From the NCBI GenBank assembly GCA_949316235.1, contig OX438747.1, forward strand, positions 1,922,501 to 1,986,500: 64,000 nucleotides of DNA, given 5' to 3'. Positions 30,605 through 64,000 of this stretch are shown one piece after another (the first letter of the stretch is position 1; the number at the start of each line of letters is the position of its first letter). The DNA is from Oegoconia quadripuncta. Taxonomy: Eukaryota > Arthropoda > Insecta > Lepidoptera > Autostichidae. The translations under genes and the position numbers were made by a program. The notes under the pieces were generated by a model. That model did not search any database, was not told the DNA's origin, and saw only the letters and a list, made by a program, of their open reading frames with translations.

Positions 30605-30808
30605 TGTACTTGTATTGTCATCGTCACCGTCATCTCGCGCCCTTTTCCTCACGATGTTTTCCTTCACTGTTTAAAGAGCTGTCGGATAAATGCACATAAG
30701 TAATTAAATTAAATTTAAAAACTCATTGGTACATGGCCTGTCTGGGAATCGAACACGGAATCCCAAATTGTCAGACCGCGTCTTAACCGCTGAGCCGCCG
30801 ACGCTCCC
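30605..30808 (-). mobile_element. tRNA-derived SINE family C
   Basis: Minus strand: gtcggcggctcagcggttaa (A box), gtgttcgattcccagacagg (B box), then aaatgcacataag-type body and ggaaaacatcgtgagg. Confidence 0.75.
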
Positions 30809-30974
30809 TAATTGTATTTATTTATTTATCTAAAATGTTACAAAGATTTACCTATATATGTTTATCCGAACACCGCACCAATGTCATCATCGGACACTCA
30901 TGCATGACATAGTGATTTGTGTTGTAGCTTATAATAAGTCAGTTATTTATTTATCATCCTACACACACCTTCTT

Positions 30975-31380
30975 CTTCTTATTTTTGAGGATGGCAACCA
31001 GTCAACCTCATTGTCGAGGGACATTACTGCCAGTTTCGAGTGAAAATTTTTATTTATCTTATTTCTTCAGTTTATAGGTCAGTCTCAATCAAAACAAGTA
31101 ATTCGTCGTATACAGAGTCTAGTCACGGTCAAGTAATTCTTCAGTAAAGTGGCAGAATGCTTTACAAAAGATTTTGGCGGCTTCTTGTGGGAACCCGAAA
31201 GCTCCGTTACGCACTTTAATTTACACTTCCCTTCACCTGTACACCAACACTAACGTTTGCTGCACAATATTCTGCCATTATTAAGCTTCAAAAGTTAGAA
31301 TGCACAAATTTTAAGACTTATAAAGAAAAATGCTAATTCACTCGCCGAGTTCCCGCCAAAAAGCCTACACACACCTATAG
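30975..31380 (+). mobile_element. Element family U1, most complete copy
   Basis: About 400 bp, inverted relative to 58755-59165, from cttcttcttatttttgagga to gttcccgccaaaaagcc. Confidence 0.75.
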
Positions 31381-31411
31381 AGAACTATATCACTTATAAG
31401 TCTCTCTAGAC

Positions 31412-31817
31412 CAGCCATGTCAAACTCAAAATCATCGATGGGCCAAATTCGTATAATTCATAGAATCAGTGGGCCGCAAACTCCAACCATAAAGAAAAAT
31501 AAAACTCATTGCATAGATAGTGATACCGAAATGGACGGTAAATGTTTATCTACTTATTTAGTACTTAATTAAAAGTAAAAATATAGAAAAAATAATTACA
31601 ACCTTTTTCCAGATATTTGACATCTTTTGTCTTTGAATAAATTTTCTATTTGAGGAGTAATTCTACAAACACAACCGAATTTTACCGATCGTTCCCTGCG
31701 CTTGCTCCGCCGGGAGAGCATCGTTAGCGCGCTTTTTGAATTTAAAAATATTATTGAGACACGCTCGCGGGCCGCATCAGGAGTCTGTTCTTAAAATTGG
31801 ATCATTTCACATCCTTG
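31412..31817. mobile_element. hAT-type MITE with 8 bp target duplication
   Basis: Flanks ctctagac (31404-31411) and gtctagac (31818-31825) match at 7 of 8. Ends cagccatgtcaaactcaaa and the inverse of tttcacatccttg, with gggcc/gggccgc blocks near both ends, as in many hAT elements. Confidence 0.65.
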
Positions 31818-31880
31818 GTCTAGACGAATACAAAGAATAGTAATATAGCGGCATTCGCAATGGTCAAATGTCAAATATAA

Positions 31881-32075
31881 GGTCTAACAAAATTAACCCG
31901 ACAAACGTTGTAGAGTGTACGTATAGGATTACGAAAAAAATAAAACATTAAAGTTAACAGATTTTATGAAAAAAAAATAAAATGTATGTAAATTTTGTGA
32001 GTTGGACCTTAATGGCAGCGCGCTCTAAGTACTTTGCCACAACACACAAACACGTGCCGCGGTATCTTTGAAGTC
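31881..32075. mobile_element. Half copy of the 10161 MITE
   Basis: ggtctaacaaaattaacccg ... cgcggtatctttgaag matches the right half of 10161-10562 in inverse. Confidence 0.7.
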
Positions 32076-32089
32076 GCCCCTGTAGGCCA

Positions 32090-32280
32090 TAAACTTAATG
32101 TAATAATTTTATCGCGGAAATTTGTTTATCCCGCGGGAACTACTCACTTCATCGGGATAAAAAATATCCTATGTCTTAATCCAGGGTATGTTCTACCTAT
32201 ATACCAAATTTCACCTAAATCCGTTCATTCCTTTCGCCGTGATTGAGCCACAAACAAACAAACATCCAAACTTTCGCATG
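32090..32280 (+). repeat. Dispersed repeat family D
   Basis: tatcccgcgggaactactca, tatcctatgtcttaatccag and caaacaaacatccaaacttt; inverse of 39120-39300 and 59880-60060. Common in lepidopteran genomes; element class not certain. Confidence 0.7.
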
Positions 32281-32559
32281 ATTTATAGACTACGGACAGA
32301 ATAGCGTTATCATTTGCTACGAGTGCTACGCTACTTCTACGAGTGGCGTAGGCGCGTAGGTGTGACCAAGATTTGAATGCGTAGCGCTCTACAGATTTAT
32401 TCATTCGTTACTTTTTTGCTTGTAAGTTAAACTCACTTGACATTATCTTAACACTAATAAAACGATTAAGTATCATTTTATTTTTCATCAAGAAAAATCT
32501 ATGCAGGTTTTATCTGTGTAAGCAATGTGTGTGTGGTTTCATGGAATTGCAACTTACAA

Positions 32560-32820
32560 AATATCATCAAAAATCATTGGCACGAGTTAGATTAAGTATT
32601 TATTATTTCATTCATTTATGTATATGTATAGGTAATTTATGTGTATATAGTTATTTGTTTATAATATTTTAAGTAGTTTATTATTAAATGTATTTATATC
32701 ATAGCTATCTATTATGAATTTATCTCTAAAGTCACTCACCTTTGTACATATTTTCTGACTATAATCTGTTTGTATTTCTTGTGCAATAAATAATAAAAGA
32801 AAATAATAATAAAAACGGTA
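32560..32820 (+). mobile_element. LINE 3' tail, diverged
   Basis: AT-rich with cctttgtacat ... cttgtgcaataaataata, the end signature of the LINE tails at 44600 and 34900. Confidence 0.45.
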
Positions 32821-33057
32821 GAAGCATTATTGCTGCGTAATGATCGGGTCCTTCAAACAATCAAATTGGCCCCGATTTAGATGCCAAATGTGGGACCAGT
32901 GACTTGTGAATGTGAACTTAGACACATGCATAAATCGTTCACGTACTGTCATTGCATCAAATACAGTATTTGTGACAGACTGCACCGATTATGACAGACA
33001 AGTGACAAAACAAAAGCATGGAGTATTTTTAATTAATTACAAATGTATATAATGTAC

Positions 33058-33205
33058 CAGCTTTCCGCCTCCGGCTTCGCCTGCGTGGATTAACTTAATC
33101 GCGGAATTTTTTTTATCCCGTGGGAACTACTCACTTTGTCGGGATAAAGAATATACCATGTCTTAATCCAGGGTATATTCTACCTATATACCAAATTTCC
33201 CAAAT
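33058..33205 (+). repeat. Dispersed repeat family D, partial
   Basis: cagctttccgcctccggctt, then tatcccgtgggaactactca and ttctacctatataccaaat. Confidence 0.7.
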
Positions 33206-33209
33206 CCCA

Positions 33210-33930
33210 AAGTGTTTGGTGTTATCAAATTAAAACTAACGTTATTGGTAAATGAACATAGTGTAAGATTATTCCCGTAACACATTGGATTTACCAAAAC
33301 GATACCGTTGAACGTCTCTCTTTTCATATTAAGAAACTTGCGAAAAAGCTTCCTTCTGCAGCGTATGCAGTCAAAAAAATCAGAAACATAACAGACATTC
33401 ATACCGCAAGTCTGGTTTACGTTACCTATTTTCACAGGTTGATGTCATATGGCATATTGTTGTGGGGAAACGCTGCTGACATACATATCATCTTTGTTCT
33501 GCAGAAGCGTGCTATTCGTGCCATTTATAAATTAGAACCTAGAGTGTCTCTTAGAGATAAGTTTAAGGAAATAAATATCTTAACAATGGCATCTCAATAC
33601 ATTTATGAGAATTTGTTATATGCAAAAAAATATGTAACCTTATTCGCTAAAAATAGTGATAGGCACAATGTTAATACAAGGAATAAGAACCAGTTATCTG
33701 TTTATGTTAGCCGACTTCGATGTTGTTAGTGATTCGTTCACGATTCGGTCAGTGAGACTATGGAACGCACTACCGCATGCAATCTCCGCAAGTCCATCGT
33801 TAGAAATTTTCAAGAAAAGAGTAAAAGAGCATTATTTGTCTTTATGATTTCTCCTCAGTATTATAGTAATTATTTAATTATTTATCATAAGATGAGTATT
33901 GATGATGTATATACTTGTTAATACGTCGTA
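33210..33930 (+). mobile_element. CR1/Jockey-like LINE, ORF2 C-terminus
   Basis: MSYGILLWGNAADIH, FVLQKRAIRAIYKLEPRVSL, then after a frameshift near 33715 DSFTIRSVRLWNALPHAIS. Same family as 18042-18740. Confidence 0.8.
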
Positions 33931-33937
33931 CTATATA

Positions 33938-34762
33938 CAGGACGTCCCAAAGTTATGGGACATGAAGGGGAAGTACCTTAAATATTGTAGATAGTGAATT
34001 TTGCTCAAAGAAGACTTTATGTTATTTTTAAAAGTTAGTAATTCTGCATTCATAGATTTTCTAAAAATTACTTGCTTCGGCTGGGAATCGAACCGACTTA
34101 AATGTGAAAAAAAAAACACCCTACTTTTATGATGCCAATCGAAAGAATAGCTAAAAAATAATAACTCTGCCTAAGTAACATAGTATTTTAAAAGAAAGGA
34201 ACAACATAAAATGATTGAGTCAAATTTCAAGAAAGTTATTTATTGCCGACGACGTTCGAAAAGTAGCGATATTATCATTCCAAAGATAGCATTGATTATT
34301 CGTAAATAAGTACCCACTTCATAAAATAGGTACTAACATAGTTTTCCTTATTATAAGTGCACGTGTAGATGAAATGATAACAAGAGGGATCACATTTTGA
34401 GCATTTAATTAATTAATTTACAAAAAAATACCTACTTAATTGACTACGGCAGTTTCATGTATGTTTTTTATTTGATTAAAATGATTAATTTCACGTTGTT
34501 CCTTTCTTTTAAAATACTATGTTACTTAGGCAGAGTTATTATTTTTTAGCTATTCTTTCGATTGGCATCATAAAAGTAGGGTGTTTTTTTTTTCACATTT
34601 GAGTCGGTTCGATTCCCAGCCGAAGCAAATAATTTTTAGAAAATCTATGAATGCAGAATTACTAACTTTTAAAAATAACATAAAGTCTTCTTTGAGCAAA
34701 ATTCACTATTTACGATATTTAAGGTACTTCCCCTTCATGTCCCATAACTTTGGGACGCCCTG
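33938..34762. mobile_element. Fold-back DNA element, copy 2 (825 bp)
   Basis: Same arms as 28770-29572, but the unique middle is in the opposite orientation and has a small extra insert near 34365. Flanked by tata on both sides. Confidence 0.85.
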
Positions 34763-34854
34763 TATATTATATATATATTGGATAGGTTATGTGGTATATT
34801 TATTTATATATATTATTATATTATTTTATTATAAATAATTTTCAATTGTTGTGT

Positions 34855-35005
34855 ACACTATTTTCTGCCCAATCTAATAAACACTATGTATCTCTAAGGT
34901 TTGCTGGTAGAAAACTCTATCGGAGTTAAGCTCGCCTTTGTACATTTTATATACAATGCATATTTCTGTAACGATTTTGTGTACAATAAAGATATTAAGA
35001 TATTA
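34855..35005 (+). mobile_element. LINE 3' tail
   Basis: tttgctggtagaaaactcta, ttaagctcgcctttgtacat and gtacaataaagatattaaga. Confidence 0.65.
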
Positions 35006-35091
35006 AGACTTCACAAAGTTAGTAAATCCTTCAAACGAATTTGCCTTTAAATAAATTTATAGTAATTATAAAACAGAAATAGGCTATAAAG

Positions 35092-35118
35092 CAAGCAAGC
35101 AAGCAAGGCAAGGCAAGG
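35092..35118. repeat. (caag)n / (gcaag)n microsatellite
   Basis: agcaagcaagcaagcaaggc followed by aaggcaaggc. Confidence 0.8.
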
Positions 35119-35204
35119 CTATAAAGCGTGATTCTTATATGAATATACAATAATAATAACATATTTTCCTCTGATTGCCAAATTGCAAATTGTAATCCAT
35201 ATTT

Positions 35205-35340
35205 AAAAAAAATACGCCCCGAATACAGAACCTCCTCCTTTTTTGAAGTCGTTTAAAAAGAGCAACCCTCGAGTTTCTTGATCGTTCTTCTCTGGGGGAT
35301 TTGTGAAAGAGCAGTAAATTTAAATTTAATATTAAGCGCA
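35205..35340 (+). repeat. Inverse 'cttcaaaaaagg' repeat joined to a LINE tail
   Basis: aaaatacgccccgaatacag ... ttttttgaagtcg is the inverse of 22570-22620; then gagcaaccctcgagtttctt. Confidence 0.6.
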
Positions 35341-35459
35341 ATTTGTGACGTTTTAAGTGTAGTATATTGATAACCTTGCCTTATTTCGGTGTTTAACCGT
35401 AGTGTAATTGTTTACTGCAACATAAACGCATATCGCTTAGTCAGCGCCATTACCAATAT

Positions 35460-35705
35460 TATATACTAGCTTTCCTCCCGCGACTTCATCCGCGTGGAAG
35501 ATTTTATCAAAATACAAACAACAAACTTTCATCCCCTATTTTATCCCCTTGGGGGTAGAATTTATCAAAATCCTTTCTTATAGCGGATGCCTACGTCATA
35601 ACATCTACCTGCATGCCAAATTTCAGCCCGATCCGTCCAGTGGTTTGGGCTGGGCGTTGATAGATCACTATGTCAGTCACCTTTGAGTTATATATATTTA
35701 GATGC
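35460..35705 (+). repeat. Dispersed repeat family D, variant
   Basis: ctagctttcctcccgcgact, accaaatttcagcccgatcc-type middle (catgccaaatttcagcccga) and end gagttatatatatttaga. Confidence 0.7.
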
Positions 35706-36109
35706 GCTTGTAAAGAATTAAAGGGCCCTTGTTCGTGCAACATCACAATAGACAATGAGTCTTATTTGCAGAACCCCCGCGTCCTCGACCAACAACCATC
35801 TTTAATATCACATAAGTGTTAATTTTAACCTATGAAATAAAATATTTTGACCTTGACTTTTCCACGGGCAAACGAGCCTCGCTTTCAGACGAGAACTTCA
35901 ACGTATTAATGTTCATGAAGGGGTATATTCATTTATGCCAGATGGCTAAATTAGACACTCCAACTATACACATCTTCTTTGTTCTTAATCTGTTAACTTC
36001 CAGAACCTAAACTATCAAGCCAAGAATCAAGAAGTAGATCACTAACACAACGAAATAAAAAAAAAAATTATCGCATGTTAACGGATTAACGATAACTTGC
36101 TTTAAATCT

Positions 36110-36310
36110 TCCGAAATGTACCAATGTGTTTTTATGTGCATTTATCCGACTGCTCTCTTAAACGGTGAGGAAAACTTCTTGAGGAAACCTGCATGCCTGA
36201 GAAATAAAAATTCTAAGACGTGTGAAGTCTCCAACCCACATTGGGCCAGCGTGATGGACTATGATCCATACTCCCTCATATTCGAGGGAAGGCCTAGATC
36301 CCTGCAGTGA
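36110..36310 (+). mobile_element. SINE family C, 3' part
   Basis: tgtgcatttatccgactgct and ggtgaggaaaacttcttgag match the body of 30605-30808; the end resembles 44365-44460. Confidence 0.65.
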
Positions 36311-36714
36311 GATGTTTATTTTTTTTTAAATTATGCACAATGTTTTACCTACGAAATTTTCTGTATTTGTTTAGTAACGGATTAGCGATTAACTAAGTTA
36401 ATTATTTGATTAACGATGCTCAGCTGTGGTCGTGACTATATAGCATATAAATCAGTGGGGCAGAAATTATATTATAGTAAACTAATAGGTACCAAACTTA
36501 TGCCAATTAGTGATTCTCATTATGTTACCGACAGTGGTTATCGTTATAATGGAGTGGGTAACGTTTTAATTATAAAAGAATTAAGTAATATAAGCCAAGT
36601 AAAAATGTCAAAACTATAGATCTATGTAACAATTAACTAATAAAAATAATGATGAAATACAATAAGTTGTCGCATGTGTACAAATTAACGACTTCGATTG
36701 TAGTGTCTGTGAGT

Positions 36715-36746
36715 ATATGTATGTGTGTGTGTGTGTGTGTGTGTGT
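36715..36746. repeat. (gt)n microsatellite
   Basis: gtatatgtatgtgtgtgtgt and continuing gt units. Confidence 0.9.
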
Positions 36747-37429
36747 ACGTGTTTATTTGGTATGTACGGTAGTTGAGTACTTTTGTTAACCTGCCACCGA
36801 GCGGCGCGGGCGCCTGCCGGTGTGGGTAGGCTGACGAAGTGTGTTTATGTGTGAAACGGGATTGTAGAGGGTTCACATGCCGCGAAATACAGCCGAACAA
36901 ATCATTTAGTTTCTTACCGATTTTTATATTTATGTAAGTAAGTGTCAGTTAAGTATTTAAATCCCAGAAAACCCGGCAGCATATTTTGTTATTTGCGGAC
37001 GCCATATGGGATTTTTTAACATAAAATGTATCTTATGCCACTCCGGGTACCAAGACGAATCTAACACCTTCGAAATCGGTCAAACAGTTTAGGCTACTGA
37101 ATGCGCCAATGAAACGAACTATACACACATAAATACATACATACCCTCGAGAAATACATTACCCTTCTTCCTTGGGCAGTCGGGTAAAGTCAGCATAAAC
37201 CATAAATATTGCTCTGTGTGCGTTTGTCTCGTTTTTAACTTTACCATCGCGTTCGCGTTTACACAAAAAGTATCTATGAAAAAAATCGTTTTGCAAACTA
37301 TCCGCTAGAAGCGCTGCACATATCTTCATACAAATCGTCACGTCACACTCCGCCCTCAGATCCGCACGCGATAAGAGTTTAATTACGTTTATTTTCGAGA
37401 ATTAAAAATAATTGACAAACCCGGCCTCT

Positions 37430-37620
37430 TTTTTTTAATAATCGTGAATACTGGAAAATAACCGCTATCATTGCTATTTAGTTATTATTTATAATTAGCT
37501 TTTAGGCTTCTCGGGTGCAGGTCAGAGAGATTTTTTATATTAATTCTGTATTCAAAAAGAAATCTTAATTTATCCACTAAGGGCGCTACTGGACGAAATA
37601 AACCTTCTTAACCGCTGGCC
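37430..37620. repeat. Repeat pair member upstream of homeobox exon 1
   Basis: Shares tattatttata ... tttatccactaagggcgcta with 60180-60310 (aaattatccaatcagggcgc). Diverged. Confidence 0.55.
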
Positions 37621-37924
37621 AACTTTCGCTCATTTACATAGTTACACAGAGTATATATCTATCTCCATTTTAAACAAGATTCCAATAACATAAAGCAAAG
37701 ACTTAATTGCAAACAAACTTTAACCAGAGCACATCGAACAACCCTCTTCAATAGAAACCCCACTGGTGCGACTATCAATTTAATTGGGGTTCCAAGGCAT
37801 CCTCTTTACCCCGGTTAACTTTTCGATTTACATTCAAAACGGTATTTTAAAAACCAACTCAATAACTACGCGGTTGTACTTAAAGCACCATACTTTCCGA
37901 ATCATTCTATTGTAAAACATTCTA

Positions 37925-38450
37925 CAGGTCACCATTGGTGGAAATATAGAGGGTGGAGCCCGGAGGCCCCGCCCGTAAACTTCGCGCATGCTAAACGCGG
38001 TTTAAATCGCGATTAAGCGGTATTTTGGACAAAACCGCAGGAAAATGTATGTAACATCGGTTAGGGGTAGGGCGTTCGTAAACGGAACACATTTTCGACG
38101 GTTGAGCGTTTTTCCGAACATGGCGGACAGTTGGGTCGAAAGCGCGGGAAAGGGCGGCTGACACAAATATGCAATCAGCCTTTTTGAGTCAATATTTTTT
38201 TGAATGAATGCTTTAGTTCACATATCAAGTAGTTTTTAACTAATAAACATTAACTATTTGAAAGATTATCTAATTTTACAGCTAATTATAAAAAAGTGAT
38301 AAAGATTTTAAACAGCTATCAAAACCATTAAAACATTTAAATCACCAAGAAGTTTGTAATTAGAAATGGTAAATATGATCTCCTTACACAAATTCTTAAG
38401 GAATGTGGTGCTGACTTAGAAGAGACTTGTAATTATTTTTTCATGATTTG
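37925..38450 (+). promoter_or_regulatory. Probable promoter and 5' UTR of the homeobox gene
   Basis: A non-repetitive, locally GC-rich stretch directly upstream of exon 1 holds a GC box (ccccgcccg, 37965-37973), CpG-rich sequence around 37980-38160 and AACATGGCGG at 38118-38127, a PHO/YY1-like core. A 14-codon upstream reading frame starts at 38120. No TATA box is evident. Confidence 0.4.
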
Positions 38451-63193
<24,743 letters not shown>

Positions 63194-63194
<1 letters not shown>

Positions 63195-63292
63195 ATAAAT
63201 GGACCACGTACTATGAAGATGTCATTCAAAAGAAGATCTGCTAAAATGACCTCTTGAATTGTCCTTCACGAGAGAGTGTCGTTCTTAATAAA
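63194..63292 (+). terminator. Two possible poly(A) signals of the homeobox gene
   Basis: AATAAA at 63194-63199 overlaps the last base of the stop codon; a second AATAAA lies at 63287-63292. Which is used cannot be told from sequence. Confidence 0.4.
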
Positions 63293-63299
63293 CAGACCA

Positions 63300-64000
63300 T
63301 TATTAATAGAATAGAATAATGTATAATTTGAGTGACATTTTAGGAAACAGTACATACCTTTCTAATTCAATCTGAGCTAATAATAGTTTAAGGATAAGTA
63401 AGCTTGTTGTAGTTTTATTGTTAAGTAGTATGTATTGTGATTCTAGCGATTAATAGTCGTATAATAGAAGTTAGTGCAATTTGTCAAGATCTCGTAAAAT
63501 ATAGAATTTTGCAGTTGGTCAGTTTTTTATTACCTTTTTTTTTTTTTTTTTTTTTTTTTTATATGAGAGAGCGGCAAACGAGCATTTACCTATATATTAC
63601 GTACGTATTCGTAACGCAGGCAGATGGTTATGTATGGCGGATATTACCTACATTATCGAAAACTGCGCTGCTCAGAGCGGGTTGGTTTGGTTTTGTTAGG
63701 TTGCTTTGAATACTAGGTACCAGGGAGCTCCACGCTGCGGGGCTCGGTTCTAGTTAGTGCAGTATCCAATGTAGGAAATATCCGGCGTACATAACGATCC
63801 GCCTAGCCTAGGCATTTCATGAAATGGCTAATTCAACATCAGTCTGCGACATACATATCGGTAGTTTTTTTATTACAAATTGAGGGATTGTGGGTAATTT
63901 TTGTTCTGTGGAAGCGAGAGAAATCAATCTTTGGCATCGCAATATATTTACGAAAACTTAATGTACGTTAGAAAGAATCTGCAATTGTTTAGGAAACATA
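63300..64000. other. 3' flank of the homeobox gene
   Basis: 63535-63590 is an inverted poly(A) with tatatgagagagcggcaaac gagc, the tail of the LINE at 3720-4068. The rest is unassigned. Confidence 0.5.

Larger units (their letters stand above)
35706..37430. other. Intergenic sequence upstream of the homeobox gene
   Basis: 36110-36310 holds the 3' part of SINE family C and an attached repeat (gaaaacttcttgaggaaacc; cacattgggccagcgtgatg). A (gt)n run is at 36715-36746. The rest, including 36780-36900 and 37160-37400, is non-repetitive and unassigned. Confidence 0.45.

Noticed and set aside
28770..34838. Four nearly identical 60-codon frames beginning MFFFSHLSRF
   Set aside because: They are parts of the arms of two fold-back elements. 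Conservation is explained by DNA-level identity of the arms; no start context or codon evidence.

Overview
This 64 kb window is eukaryotic nuclear DNA from an insect, most probably a moth or butterfly. It is AT-rich, its genes are broken up by GT-AG introns, and it is crowded with short tRNA-derived SINEs, 5'-truncated LINE tails (RTE, CR1-like and Jockey-like) and small DNA-transposon relics of the kind common in Lepidoptera. There is no sign of operons, CRISPR, phage or bacterial genes, and I see no rRNA gene or intact tRNA gene.

Four protein genes can be assembled by joining exons whose splice sites and phases agree. (1) 1080-4519 (+): the last three visible exons of a gene that starts left of the window; the C-terminus looks like nucleoporin Nup205 (moderate confidence). 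(2) 24014 down to about 9935 (-): a ZAD-C2H2 zinc-finger protein of about 510 residues with ten exons, an N-terminal ZAD dimerisation domain and nine C2H2-type fingers. (3) 24615-27425 (+): TRMT6/Gcd10, the non-catalytic subunit of tRNA m1A58 methyltransferase, two exons and 470 residues, divergent from gene 2 across a 600 bp shared promoter interval. (4) 38451-63194 (+): an NKL-class homeobox gene of BarH/Bari type, four exons and 322 residues, with a 21.8 kb first intron. Its first exon carries an FIL/eh1-like motif and its third and fourth exons carry the homeodomain.

Region by region: 1-4.6 kb, Nup205-like 3' exons with LINE and SINE debris in the introns; 4.6-9.9 kb, convergent intergenic space with RTE and SINE copies; 9.9-24 kb, the zinc-finger gene with introns full of transposons, including a Jockey copy nested in a PIF/Harbinger MITE and an insertion that duplicated the 5' end of exon 7; 24-27.4 kb, TRMT6; 27.4-37.9 kb, a gene-free transposon tract with two long fold-back elements and a hAT MITE; 38-63.2 kb, the homeobox gene, whose introns hold many SINEs, a 15-bp-period tandem array and several non-repetitive stretches that could be regulatory; 63.2-64 kb, 3' flank.

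The genes do not form one pathway. Genes 2 and 3 may share a bidirectional promoter. The isolated homeobox gene with a long intron fits a developmental regulator with distributed enhancers. The most notable sequence-level observations are the exon-7 duplication around an insert at 16741-17620, the 15-bp periodic array at 40499-40723, the nested element with two sets of target-site duplications at 13363-14742, and a pair of fold-back elements one of whose insertion sites can be compared with a related inverted copy elsewhere in the window.
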